A DNA stretch of 11,993 nt from NCBI GenBank assembly GCA_002338255.1, contig DDHX01000038.1:9866-21858 (forward strand), given 5' to 3'. The stretch comes from Ruminococcaceae bacterium UBA1865. GTDB taxonomy: Bacteria; Bacillota; Clostridia; Oscillospirales; Acutalibacteraceae. Every line of letters starts with the position of its first letter. Positions within the stretch are counted from its first letter, which is position 1. Below the pieces are notes generated by a model. The model saw only the letters and a program-made list of their open reading frames with translations, was not told the origin of the DNA and did no database searches. Shown here one piece after another: positions 1 through 7,530 of the stretch. The translations under genes were made by a program, and so were the position numbers.

Positions 1-1
1 T

Positions 2-229
2 CGCCGCATCTGTGAGTGTATTCTGCGCGACACAAACACGGTGGTCACCCTTTCCGGTATGCTTCACGGTGAATACGGCATTGAAGACGTATGCCTAAGC
101 CTCCCGTTTATCCTTAACGGAAGCGGACTTCACAAGATGGAAATGCCTGAACTGCCGTCAGAGGAACTCGACAAACTGCTCCTCAGCGCAAATACGCTGA
201 AATCAACAATCGCTTCTCTTGATATCTAA
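2..229 (+). CDS. ldh: L-lactate dehydrogenase, C-terminal part (5' end outside window)
   Basis: This is the last 75 residues of an L-lactate dehydrogenase, which reduces pyruvate to L-lactate with NADH in the cytoplasm. The open frame runs from base 2 without a start and ends in TAA. The visible C-terminal hallmarks of the LDH/MDH family are an ILRD segment followed by a beta strand, then GEYGIEDVCLSLPFI and the glycine turn NGSG, and a final amphipathic helix (EELDKLLLSANTLKSTI). The catalytic His and Arg lie upstream of the window, so the choice of LDH over malate dehydrogenase rests on C-terminal similarity and on the next gene. It is followed after 18 bp by malic enzyme on the same strand, with no terminator between, so the two are probably co-transcribed. 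A malate dehydrogenase of the same fold is the main alternative. Confidence 0.82.
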   Translation, partial: RRICECILRDTNTVVTLSGMLHGEYGIEDVCLSLPFILNGSGLHKMEMPELPSEELDKLLLSANTLKSTIASLDI

Positions 230-247
230 ATTGAAAGGATGATATAA

Positions 248-1420
248 ATGGATTACGCAAAAGAATCATTAAAACTGCATTACGAATGGAAAGGTAAATT
301 TGAGATTACTTGCCGCGCGCCGCTGAACACCCGCGAGGATTTATCACTTGCCTACACCCCGGGCGTTGCTCAACCCTGCCTTGAAATTCAAAAGGACGTA
401 AACAAAAGCTACGATTTGACCCGCCGCTCCAACCTTGTCGCAGTAGTCACCGACGGTACCGCTGTTCTTGGCCTCGGCGATATCGGCCCGGAGGCCGGCA
501 TGCCGGTTATGGAAGGCAAATGCGTTCTGTTTAAAGCCTTTGGCGGCGTAGACGCAATTCCACTGTGCGTTCGCTCAAAAAATGTTGACGATATTGTCAA
601 CACGGTTCGTTTGCTCGCCGGCAGCTTTGGCGGCGTAAACCTCGAAGATATCTCCGCACCGCGCTGCTTTGAAATCGAAAGAAAATTAAAAGAGTGCTGC
701 GATATTCCAATTTTCCACGATGACCAGCACGGTACTGCTGTTGTCACCCTGTCCGCCATGCTCAATGCATTAAAGCTGACAGGTAAGAAGATCGAAGAAA
801 TTAAAGTGGTCACCAGCGGCGCAGGCGCAGCCGGTATTGCCATTATCAAGCTATTAATCGCACTTGGTCTTAAGAACGTAATTATGTGCGACCGCACCGG
901 CGCAATTTATGCAGGCCGCGAGGGTCTTAACTCTGAAAAAACGGAAATGGCCGCAATCACAAACCACGAAAAACGCAGCGGCAGCCTTGCGGACATGCTT
1001 AAGGGCGCAGATGTTTTCATCGGCGTTTCTGCTCCGAACTGCGTCACCGCAGAGATGGTTAAGAGCATGAACAAAGACCCGATTCTGTTCCCGATGGCCA
1101 ACCCCACACCGGAAATCATGCCTGACGTCGCTCTCGCAGCCGGCGCAGCAGTTGTTGGAACAGGCCGCAGCGACTTCCCGAACCAGATCAACAATGTTCT
1201 GGCATTCCCGGGCATTTTCCGCGGAGCGCTTGACGTACGCGCGAGCGATATCAACGACGAGATGAAAATTGCAGCCGCAAAAGCAATTGCCGCTTTTGTC
1301 ACCGACGACAAACTTGCTGCCGATTACATCATGCCAAGCGCACTCGACCGCAACGTAGCCACTGCTGTTGCCAAGGCCGTTGCCGAAGCAGCCCGCAGAA
1401 CTGGCGTAGCAAGAATCTAA
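248..1420 (+). CDS. NAD-dependent malic enzyme (oxaloacetate-decarboxylating malate dehydrogenase)
   Basis: This 390-residue cytoplasmic enzyme oxidatively decarboxylates L-malate to pyruvate and CO2. Its length fits the short bacterial malic enzymes. N-terminal motifs include AYTPGVAQPC (catalytic Tyr36), VTDGTAVLGLGDIG (68-80) and MEGK with the catalytic Lys91. Metal ligands are expected in NLEDISAPRCFEIE (131-144) and FHDDQHGT (156-163). The NAD-binding half has the Rossmann loop GAGAAG (191-196), and Asp215 ends the second beta strand, which favours NAD over NADP. ANPTPEI (284-290) and the segment GTGRSDFPNQINNVLAFPGI (304-323) complete the family signature. The start ATG has an AAAGGATG ribosome binding site. 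The gene follows ldh by 18 bp and is closed by a strong terminator. Identification is secure; cofactor choice is inferred from one residue. Confidence 0.96.
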   Translation: MDYAKESLKLHYEWKGKFEITCRAPLNTREDLSLAYTPGVAQPCLEIQKDVNKSYDLTRRSNLVAVVTDGTAVLGLGDIGPEAGMPVMEGKCVLFKAFGGVDAIPLCVRSKNVDDIVNTVRLLAGSFGGVNLEDISAPRCFEIERKLKECCDIPIFHDDQHGTAVVTLSAMLNALKLTGKKIEEIKVVTSGAGAAGIAIIKLLIALGLKNVIMCDRTGAIYAGREGLNSEKTEMAAITNHEKRSGSLADMLKGADVFIGVSAPNCVTAEMVKSMNKDPILFPMANPTPEIMPDVALAAGAAVVGTGRSDFPNQINNVLAFPGIFRGALDVRASDINDEMKIAAAKAIAAFVTDDKLAADYIMPSALDRNVATAVAKAVAEAARRTGVARI

Positions 1421-1440
1421 CCTCAATTTAAACATTTTCT

Positions 1441-1477
1441 GCCTCCAAAAAGCGTTTGCTTTTTGGAGGCGTTTTTT
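1441..1477 (+). terminator. Intrinsic terminator of the ldh-malic enzyme operon
   Basis: A perfect 13-bp stem (GCCTCCAAAAAGC, 1441-1453, pairing with 1458-1470) with a GTTT loop is followed by G and six T. It lies 20 bp after the malic enzyme stop. The A/T run inside the stem also gives it some ability to work from the opposite strand. Confidence 0.95.
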
Positions 1478-1530
1478 AAGTTGTGCAATTTTAATGCTTG
1501 TTCTTCTTAACAAATTTTATTTTCAAAAAC

Positions 1531-1569
1531 AAAAAGATGACAGCCTCAGTTTCGTTTTAGCTGAGGCTG
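1531..1569 (-). terminator. Intrinsic terminator of the MMPL/heptad-protein operon
   Basis: On the minus strand a 9-bp stem (CAGCCTCAG / CTGAGGCTG, plus-strand positions 1541-1549 and 1561-1569) with an 11-nt loop is followed by TCATC and a T-rich run (complement of 1531-1535 and beyond). It lies 25 bp past the stop of the heptad-repeat gene and faces the malic enzyme terminator, so the gene-free stretch 1421-1593 is explained as two converging terminators. Confidence 0.85.
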
Positions 1570-1593
1570 CCTTGCTATTATATTTAACAGTAA

Positions 1594-3375
1594 TTATTTG
1601 TTGAACAAATGAATTACCCAATTTGAAATTTTTTGCCAGAAATTAGGTTCTTCCTGCGTTGCAGCTTTAACTGTAGTTATATCTGCAGTTACCTTTTTGA
1701 CTTCCACTTTTTGCTCCGCAGTTTTCAAGACAAACTTAACAGAGTCGTTATTTCCAATCGTTTTTGAAAAGCTCTTGTAATTTTTAGCTCTTGCTTCAAT
1801 TGCTTTTACACGATCAGCCAAATTATTTGATTTACCGCCAAGCTTTGATGAGATTTTTTCAATTCCGTCAACATTAAGCTTCGTCGCGCCTGCAAACAGT
1901 TTGTTCGCGCCATCGGAGAGTTCAGCTGCCGCTTCATTAAGCTTTGTTCCATTATCGCTGAGCTTTTGTGTGCCGTCCTTCAATTTTTTGCAAGCAGCAA
2001 ACAACTCCGTCGCGCCACTGTTCATTGAATCAGCTCCGGTTTTTAATTTATTGCTGCCGGCAACAGCACTGTCTAATCCGCTTTTAAGACTGGCCGCGCC
2101 TTGACTGACCCCTTTTGCCCCATCACTTAACGCCTTAATTTTAGCCTTATTCTCATTTGTTTGAGCTTGCGCAAGACTGCTGCCAAGCTGACTTATGATG
2201 CCATTTATTTTCGCCTTATCCGCTTGTGACAAAGCAGATGTATCAATTGATTGCAAAGCACTCACTGTGCCGGCCAATCCCTGCTGAGTTTGGGTAACTG
2301 AGCCAATTAACGTATCCACTCCTGTTTGCACCGCCTGTGCACCGGCTGCAAGTTTGCCCGCACCTCCGTCAAGGGTGGTCAGTCCGCTATTTAATGACGT
2401 CACTCCGCTGTTAAGCGACTGGGTTCCGCTGCGCAGTGTACCCAAGCCATTGGCAGCCTTGCCCATTCCGTCATTCACTTGATGAACACCGTCAAGGTAT
2501 TGATTGAATTTAGCAGAGAAGGCAGTCATGCCGCTTGAGAGCGTGGAAGTGCCGTTCATAAGCTGGTTGCCTGCATCAGTAAGCTGTTTTACGCCATCCT
2601 GTATCTTGGTAATAACATCTGTACTGTCGGTCTTACTCATGTCCATAATATTGGGCGTTGCTACAGTGATGATACTGGAAAGCTCATAATTTTTAACATC
2701 AGCCTCAATTTTGAAGCTTTCAGGCAAACTGATAGCACTGTCTTTCGTGTCCAGTTCATCAAGACCTAAGCTTTTGCTCAATCCGGGAAAACCAAATCCC
2801 ATCAGAATTTTTGTGTTTCCATCATCAAATATTTTTGAATTGGTTGACTTAATATTCTTAAACGTGTCGTTAGGCAGCAGTACAATAGAAGCCATCGTGA
2901 ACGGGGTATAAATCTCCTGTTGCTTGCCCCCTATGCTGACCATGCCCTTGTCATAATTCAGGTACTGAACGTTGATGCAAACATGACCGCTCCTACCGAT
3001 TAAGTCCTTTGCCTCGATGGACTGGCCATCCAAAGTATAGGTAATTTTTAAGCCTATCGGAAGCTTTTTGCTCGTTCCTCCTTGGTAATATACATCTTCT
3101 CCGGCTGCGGCCCAAACGATATTTTCTCCGTTTTTGACCGGTTCCACATTGTCTTTTACATTTTTAATATTTTCAAGGTCGGTAGTGTCGGTGATTTGGT
3201 TTTCGTGAGCGTCATTTATTAACCGGTCACTAACTGTAATTTTTTCAACATTATTTGCACTGTCTAAATTTCCATAGACTGTTTCATCCTTTGTAGCTGC
3301 AAGCGCAACTTGTGCAGGCAGCGAAATTGCAATCATCAAAGTAAGCCCCAGCGCCATAATTTTTTTATATTTCAT
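1594..3375 (-). CDS. Secreted/surface protein with X-X-X-Leu-X-X-Gly heptad repeats
   Basis: This 593-residue protein has a signal peptide (MKYKK, hydrophobic core 7-20, likely cleavage after ALA at 26). A mature N-terminal region of about 220 residues of mostly predicted beta character follows. Two blocks of loosely spaced heptads with conserved Leu and Gly (for example LNSGVTSLNSGLTTLDGG) span about 258-358 and 411-504. This repeat is known from YhgE/Pip-type and other envelope proteins of Firmicutes and probably forms long helical hairpins outside the membrane. The C-terminus is basic and ends in an amphipathic WQKISNWVIHLFNK, with no convincing second membrane segment or LPXTG motif. The ATG has a strong AAAGGAG site 5 nt upstream. 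It lies 28 bp behind the MMPL exporter in the same operon and is probably its extracytoplasmic partner. The specific function is unknown. Confidence 0.85.
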   Translation of the reverse strand: MKYKKIMALGLTLMIAISLPAQVALAATKDETVYGNLDSANNVEKITVSDRLINDAHENQITDTTDLENIKNVKDNVEPVKNGENIVWAAAGEDVYYQGGTSKKLPIGLKITYTLDGQSIEAKDLIGRSGHVCINVQYLNYDKGMVSIGGKQQEIYTPFTMASIVLLPNDTFKNIKSTNSKIFDDGNTKILMGFGFPGLSKSLGLDELDTKDSAISLPESFKIEADVKNYELSSIITVATPNIMDMSKTDSTDVITKIQDGVKQLTDAGNQLMNGTSTLSSGMTAFSAKFNQYLDGVHQVNDGMGKAANGLGTLRSGTQSLNSGVTSLNSGLTTLDGGAGKLAAGAQAVQTGVDTLIGSVTQTQQGLAGTVSALQSIDTSALSQADKAKINGIISQLGSSLAQAQTNENKAKIKALSDGAKGVSQGAASLKSGLDSAVAGSNKLKTGADSMNSGATELFAACKKLKDGTQKLSDNGTKLNEAAAELSDGANKLFAGATKLNVDGIEKISSKLGGKSNNLADRVKAIEARAKNYKSFSKTIGNNDSVKFVLKTAEQKVEVKKVTADITTVKAATQEEPNFWQKISNWVIHLFNK

Positions 3376-3403
3376 AATAAATCTCCTTTACCTTATTGTG
3401 GAT

Positions 3404-5488
3404 TTAAGCGTCTATTCTGGCAACTGATTTGACGGGCAAAAATCCCCTGCTTGTTTTCACAATCAGTTTATCAAAAAGCACCAGCATAGACGGCAGAATC
3501 AAAATAACAACAATCATCGAAATAATTGCTCCGCGTGACAACAGCGTGCAAAGCGCGCTGATGATTTCCATATCGGAATACAATCCCACCCCAAAGGTTG
3601 CGGCAAAAAAACTAAGTGCGCTTACCATAATGGACTTACCAGACGAGGCAACCGCTTTTTTGGCACTTTCCATCCTATCCAAGCCCAAGACCCGATGTTC
3701 TCTGTAGCTTGAAGTCATTAAAATTGCATAATCAATGGTGGAGCCAAGTTGTATCGTGCCGATTACAATAGAAGCAATAAACGGCAGCGTAGAACCCGTG
3801 AGAAAGGAAATAGACATATTTACAAAAATTGCGAATTCAATAACGCCTACCAATATAAACGGAAGCGAAATGGATTGAAAAAGGAATAAAATAATCAGCA
3901 GAACAATTCCAATTGACATGATACTAACGCGTTTAAAATCATCGTTCGTAATGTTGATTAAGTCCTTTGTTAGCGGCCCTTCGCCTGCCAGCAAGCCTTT
4001 TTCATCGTATTTTTTAACTATGGTATTAAGCTGGTTAACTTGATTAACCTCCCCCGGGTCGGCCGCGCCGTAACCTGAGCCGATAACCAACATCTTGTAA
4101 CGGTCACTTTGAAAGGCTGAGCGCAATTCCTGAGGTATGACATCCGTCGGAATTGCATCGCCAACAAACTTATCAAGTCCAATGACGCTTTCGACCCCAT
4201 CCACCTTTTCTATTTCCTTTATCATATGTTTGGTGGTATTACTGTCCATTTTGTTGTCGACCAGTATCATATGCGTTGTCATCATATTAAAATTTGATTT
4301 CAGTGACTGATTTGCTTGAATACTGGGCAGATAGTTAGGTAATGAGCGATCCAAATTATAATAAACCTTTACATTTGAGTTCCCGTAAATTGACGGAATT
4401 AATAGTATTGCAAACAAAATTACAAATACCTTATAGTTTTTTGTAATAAAATTCGCAGTTCTGTTAAACTCCGGGATAAAAGGCTTGTGTGAACACTTTT
4501 GTATCGCCTTATCGAACACCAGTACCATCGCCGGCAAAATGGTAACCGCACTGATAACGCCGAGCAGTACTCCTTTTGCCATTACAAGGCCAATGTCTCG
4601 CCCGAGCGTGAGTCTCATTACAATTAAGGCAATAAATCCTGCAATTGTTGTAACCGAACTGCCCATTACGGAAGTAAAGGTATTTACTATGGCATGAGCC
4701 ATCGCTTCGTTTTTATCCGGTTCAATTTTACACTCGTCCTGATAACGGTGTAACAGGAAAATGGAGTAATCCATGGAAACCCCGAGCTGCAGCACCGCAC
4801 TGATTGCCTTTGTAATGTACGAAATTTCACCGAACATAATATTAGTTCCCATATTATATAAAATAGCAAAACCAATACAAGTGAGGAAAATGAACGGAGT
4901 AAGAAAAGAATCCATTGTAATGCACAATACAATCAGTGCCAACAAAACGGCAATTCCAACATAAATTGGAGTTTCCTTGTTTACCAGTTCCTTGGTGTCC
5001 TCCAGCACCGCAGTAATTCCGCCCAATGCGCACTGCTTATTGATAGTGCTTCGGATTTGTTTGATCGCTTCAAGGCTTGAATTCGCCGATGAGGTATCTT
5101 TCAGCATAACCATCAGTAGCCTTGAATCCTTGTTTATCAGCATATTCTTTACGCTGTCCGGAAGCATGCTGTCTGGAATTTCAGCGTTTGTAAAAGATTC
5201 GGCTGAAAGTACGGTCTGCACACCGTTGATGTTTTCTATTTGTTTCTTTAGTTCCAAAACTTGTTTTGGTTCCATCCCTTTTGCCGTAATCATAGCGAAG
5301 GAACTGGATGAAAAATCTTCATGAATATAATCCTGTGCGCGAACTGTCTCAAGGTCTTGCGGCAAATACAGAAGAACATCGTAATTAACTTTTGTCGCAA
5401 TCAAACCAAATACCGAAGGTATTAGCAGAAGACACGCTAAAATAATGATAAAAACCCTGTGTTTGGAAATGAATCTTGCTAAACGCAT
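3404..5488 (-). CDS. MMPL/RND-family transporter, 12 transmembrane segments
   Basis: This is a 694-residue proton-driven exporter of the MMPL/RND superfamily in the cytoplasmic membrane. It has the tandem-duplicated layout: TM1 (about 10-32), a large extracytoplasmic loop, five clustered TMs, then the same again (TM7 at about 352-370, second loop, last cluster from about 520). Each half carries the family's Asp-Tyr relay pair in TM4/TM10: LGVSMDYSIF (Asp240-Tyr241) and LGSTIDYAIL (Asp586-Tyr587). Both halves are intact, so it should be active. An ATG 13 codons upstream (5527) is in frame but has no ribosome binding site. The chosen ATG has AAGAGGG about 10 nt upstream and gives the usual start just before TM1. 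It diverges from a TetR gene and is followed by the heptad-repeat protein. Substrate is unknown; drugs, lipids or amphipathic metabolites are all possible. Confidence 0.93.
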   Translation of the reverse strand: MRLARFISKHRVFIIILACLLLIPSVFGLIATKVNYDVLLYLPQDLETVRAQDYIHEDFSSSSFAMITAKGMEPKQVLELKKQIENINGVQTVLSAESFTNAEIPDSMLPDSVKNMLINKDSRLLMVMLKDTSSANSSLEAIKQIRSTINKQCALGGITAVLEDTKELVNKETPIYVGIAVLLALIVLCITMDSFLTPFIFLTCIGFAILYNMGTNIMFGEISYITKAISAVLQLGVSMDYSIFLLHRYQDECKIEPDKNEAMAHAIVNTFTSVMGSSVTTIAGFIALIVMRLTLGRDIGLVMAKGVLLGVISAVTILPAMVLVFDKAIQKCSHKPFIPEFNRTANFITKNYKVFVILFAILLIPSIYGNSNVKVYYNLDRSLPNYLPSIQANQSLKSNFNMMTTHMILVDNKMDSNTTKHMIKEIEKVDGVESVIGLDKFVGDAIPTDVIPQELRSAFQSDRYKMLVIGSGYGAADPGEVNQVNQLNTIVKKYDEKGLLAGEGPLTKDLINITNDDFKRVSIMSIGIVLLIILFLFQSISLPFILVGVIEFAIFVNMSISFLTGSTLPFIASIVIGTIQLGSTIDYAILMTSSYREHRVLGLDRMESAKKAVASSGKSIMVSALSFFAATFGVGLYSDMEIISALCTLLSRGAIISMIVVILILPSMLVLFDKLIVKTSRGFLPVKSVARIDA

Positions 5489-5554
5489 AATCCGGACTTC
5501 CCTCTTTCTTAACAGAAATGATTTCATATTTCTAAATTTATCAGCATAATTTGG

Positions 5555-5607
5555 ATTATAGCATCAGACTGACTATTGTTGTATATGCAGTCAGTCAATA
5601 GTGTCAA
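5555..5607 (-). promoter_or_regulatory. Promoter of the MMPL/heptad operon
   Basis: A perfect -10 hexamer TATAAT lies on the minus strand at 5560-5555, with no good -35 at 17 nt, as expected of an activator- or operator-shaped promoter. A second candidate is TTGACA (5607-5602), 16 nt, TATACA (5585-5580), whose -35 lies inside the long palindrome. Either would be covered by the inverted repeats at 5567-5625. The mRNA leader would be about 60-85 nt. Which of the two is used cannot be told from sequence. Confidence 0.6.
5567..5596. promoter_or_regulatory. Inverted repeat GACTGACT/AGTCAGTC, probable TetR operator
   Basis: Arms at 5567-5574 (GACTGACT) and 5589-5596 (AGTCAGTC) are perfect and separated by 14 bp. 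GACTGAC-type half sites are common among TetR-family operators. The repeat sits just upstream of the exporter's TATAAT and over the spacer of the alternative promoter, so a bound regulator would block transcription of the exporter. The pairing with this particular TetR protein is inferred from proximity. Confidence 0.55.
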
Positions 5608-5625
5608 ATTATTTGACACTATTGA
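5595..5625. repeat. 31-bp near-perfect palindrome in the tetR/MMPL intergenic region
   Basis: Two perfect 14-bp arms (TCAATAGTGTCAAA, 5595-5608, and its reverse complement, 5612-5625) flank a 3-bp centre TTA. The size and symmetry fit an operator for a dimer or pair of dimers. Each arm contains a TTGACA-like -35 reading outward. No T tract follows on either strand, so it is not a terminator. It shares its left end with the GACTGACT repeat. Confidence 0.75.
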
Positions 5626-5657
5626 TAATTTGTATGGCATATTAACTTTTATATTAA

Positions 5658-5685
5658 TTGACAATGCGACCAGTTATTATATAAT
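5658..5685 (+). promoter_or_regulatory. Consensus sigma-A promoter of the tetR gene
   Basis: TTGACA (5658-5663) and TATAAT (5680-5685) are both perfect consensus hexamers with a 16-bp spacer. Transcription should start near 5692, giving a leader of about 27 nt with AGAGG (5708-5712) placed 6 nt before the ATG. The large palindrome lies 33 bp upstream of the -35, so it would not block this promoter directly. Confidence 0.85.
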
Positions 5686-5718
5686 GTACATATCCTAATT
5701 TTTTTACAGAGGTATGTC

Positions 5719-6300
5719 ATGAGAACACTAAAAAAGCCGCAGGAACGTCGGGAAGAATTGATTTTCTGTGCCCGTGAGCTACTTGAAAAAAACGGAATAC
5801 AGAGCACCTCGGTAAGCAGCATTGTGAAAAAGGTAGGCGTTGCACAAGGTCTGTTCTATTATTATTTTTCCTCAAAGCGCGACATTATTGACGCGGTTGT
5901 CAATCAAATCCTCGATGAAATTGACACGCATGCACACAAAATAATTTGTGATACTAACCGAAGCTTTTACACGAAGTTGCTCGACTTTGTGGATTTATAT
6001 TTTCTTATAATTGACCGCTTTCAACCTTCGCTTATCACTGATCTGTACGTTCCTGTAAACAACAAACTGCGGGAAGAAATTTTCAGCGGTGCGAGACTCA
6101 TCAATGAAAAGTACGGTGCACTTCTAATTGATGAAGGGATTCGCGATCATGTTATCTCCCTAAAATATCCTTACGAGATGCTTTTTATGACAATGCACGG
6201 TCTTACTGCGATTTTGCATGACCGCTTTGTATCAAAAGAATTGCTGCTAACGCTTTTAGAGCAGAGCCTTTGTCTTCCCGCCGGCAGCATAACGCAATAA
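5719..6300 (+). CDS. TetR/AcrR-family transcriptional regulator
   Basis: This 193-residue protein has a typical TetR N-terminal DNA-binding domain: helix 1 RREELIFCARELLEKNG (10-26), then the helix-turn-helix around 30-50 (TSVSSIVKKVGVAQGLFYYYF), with the characteristic LFYYYFSSKRDII segment. The C-terminal 130 residues are a divergent helical ligand-binding and dimerisation domain. The gene is divergent from the MMPL/heptad operon across 230 bp containing two inverted repeats, so it most likely represses that operon and responds to a compound the exporter handles. The start is fixed by AGAGG 6 nt upstream and by the domain beginning immediately. The ligand is not predictable from the sequence. 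Confidence 0.93.
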   Translation: MRTLKKPQERREELIFCARELLEKNGIQSTSVSSIVKKVGVAQGLFYYYFSSKRDIIDAVVNQILDEIDTHAHKIICDTNRSFYTKLLDFVDLYFLIIDRFQPSLITDLYVPVNNKLREEIFSGARLINEKYGALLIDEGIRDHVISLKYPYEMLFMTMHGLTAILHDRFVSKELLLTLLEQSLCLPAGSITQ

Positions 6301-6316
6301 TTTGAATTTTTACAAT

Positions 6317-6352
6317 AAAAAACCGTTTCGGCTTATCACCAAAACGGTTTTT
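6317..6352. terminator. Bidirectional terminator between tetR and the DUF2804 gene
   Basis: An 11-bp stem (AAAAACCGTTT, 6318-6328, with 6342-6352) has A runs on its left and T runs on its right, so it gives a terminator hairpin with a U tract on both strands. It lies 17 bp after the tetR stop and directly after the stop of the minus-strand DUF2804 gene. Confidence 0.88.
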
Positions 6353-6358
6353 ATGTAT

Positions 6359-7363
6359 TTACCAGTTATTCACTGCGTGCTCCGCAAATGCCGGCAGATT
6401 CTCAATGACAAGCCTGCTGCCGTCGTCCAATACCACGCTCCCGTTGAACAGCCCAAACACCTGATGACAGCAGTTGTCAATAAACAGGACTTTATCCTTT
6501 GTTGTGCGGTCGTACATCGGCGTTAAGGTAAAGTCCAATCTTTTATCCTCATCCGTCAGCCGCCAGGGCTTCATAAAATCCGCCTCATGCGTTATACTGA
6601 CTTTGCCTAACTTATGCGCCGAATTTTTATAAAACAAAATATTTTCGGTCGCGGCAGAGGTGTTCCCGAAACCGCAGCCAAGGTTAAATCCGAAGATTTC
6701 ACCGTCCACTGTTCCGGTGCCGTTGCTCCAGAACCACTCGTTGGAAAATGGCCATACGCCGCGCCCCCAGTCAAGCAGACCAAAGGAATCCTCCGGACTG
6801 AAGTTGTATTCCTGATCTCCGCATTTTACGCTTCCCTGCGCAGTCATGCAGTTAATTTTATGATTGTAATAAAATTGTTTTGCACTTTGGTCAAACGGAA
6901 TGTTAATAACAATTGCGTTGTCATTTTTTCTGCTCAGACTGATGTTCGCCTCGAACTCTCCGCATTGGCAGAAAAGCGTGCGCACGTTCCCTTTTGTGAC
7001 GAACTTCATCTCCATACCGCCGCGGCTGTAGTCGATGATATTGTCCTTTTCCGCACTTGCCGGAAGGTGCATTGAGCCAAACGGAAGCGGAATCAGTTTT
7101 GAAATTGACGCAATTTTTTCTCCCGTTTTAAAGTTAAACAGCATTACACAGAGCTGACCGATGTAGGACGCATGACCGAGCGTAAACTGGAGGCATTTTT
7201 CCCCATCCGACACCTGGTAGAAATCCCATTCCTTAATCCGCCACGGCAACGCTTTGATTGCCCGGCGGTTATACTGCAACATCTCCTTTGTTGAATAGCC
7301 CACAACCGGACTCCCGTCAGGCTTTAATACCGGCCCTGCTTTTTCCAATTTAATTTGCTGCAC
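6359..7363 (-). CDS. DUF2804 family protein
   Basis: This roughly 334-residue soluble protein matches the DUF2804 family, whose biochemical role is not established. The diagnostic segment is LDWGRGVWPFSNEWFW (about 197-212). Surrounding aromatic and Gly-rich strands (GEIFGFNLGCGFG) suggest a beta-rich fold. There is no signal peptide or membrane segment. An ATG at 7372 is possible, but the AAAAGGGG ribosome binding site touches it directly. The GTG three codons in (7363) sits 9 nt behind that site and is preferred here; the same arrangement occurs at the phosphohexomutase gene. The gene has its own promoter and shares a bidirectional terminator with tetR, so it appears to be a single-gene unit. 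Family assignment is confident, function unknown. Confidence 0.87.
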   Translation of the reverse strand: MQQIKLEKAGPVLKPDGSPVVGYSTKEMLQYNRRAIKALPWRIKEWDFYQVSDGEKCLQFTLGHASYIGQLCVMLFNFKTGEKIASISKLIPLPFGSMHLPASAEKDNIIDYSRGGMEMKFVTKGNVRTLFCQCGEFEANISLSRKNDNAIVINIPFDQSAKQFYYNHKINCMTAQGSVKCGDQEYNFSPEDSFGLLDWGRGVWPFSNEWFWSNGTGTVDGEIFGFNLGCGFGNTSAATENILFYKNSAHKLGKVSITHEADFMKPWRLTDEDKRLDFTLTPMYDRTTKDKVLFIDNCCHQVFGLFNGSVVLDDGSRLVIENLPAFAEHAVNNW

Positions 7364-7426
7364 GAACCCCATCCCCTTTTGAGATTATCGCGATTTTCTG
7401 AACAAACCGTGTTGTCTGATTGTTAC

Positions 7427-7455
7427 AGTATATAATATTTTACATAAATTTTCAA
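7427..7455 (-). promoter_or_regulatory. Promoter of the DUF2804 gene
   Basis: On the minus strand TTGAAA (7455-7450), a 17-bp spacer and TATACT (7432-7427) form a good sigma-A promoter with one mismatch in each hexamer. Transcription should start near 7420, about 57 nt before the GTG. It lies downstream of the terminator at 7498-7530, so the DUF2804 gene does not depend on the upstream small RNA unit. Confidence 0.7.
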
Positions 7456-7497
7456 TTAATTTTAAAACTATTGTTCATTTTGCGAATATTTACGCGC

Positions 7498-7530
7498 AAA
7501 AAAAGAGATTAAGGAAAATCCCTAATCTCT
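7498..7530 (-). terminator. Intrinsic terminator of the candidate small RNA
   Basis: On the minus strand AGAGATTA pairs with TAATCTCT (plus-strand 7504-7511 and 7523-7530), extended by three more pairs beyond one mismatch. It is followed by seven T (complement of 7498-7504). On the plus strand the stem is followed by CGAAT, so termination is minus-strand only. No coding sequence lies between it and the promoter at 7637-7665. Confidence 0.88.

Noticed and set aside
854..1513. Long minus-strand open frame (219 codons) opposite malic enzyme, plus similar ones at 409-897 and 907-1311
   Set aside because: They are antisense to a gene with complete catalytic motifs, have no ribosome binding sites and encode compositionally odd Cys/Arg/Ala-rich products; they are shadows of the codon pattern.
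5489..5527. ATG at 5527 as the start of the MMPL gene
   Set aside because: No ribosome binding site precedes it, and the extra 13 residues would extend the protein ahead of TM1; the ATG at 5488 has a ribosome binding site.
5595..5625. The long palindrome as an intrinsic terminator
   Set aside because: Neither strand has a T tract after the repeat, and it lies upstream of both divergent genes, where an operator is expected.
6614..7075. Plus-strand open frame of 153 codons inside the DUF2804 gene
   Set aside because: Antisense to a recognisable family protein, with no ribosome binding site or promoter and no recognisable motif.
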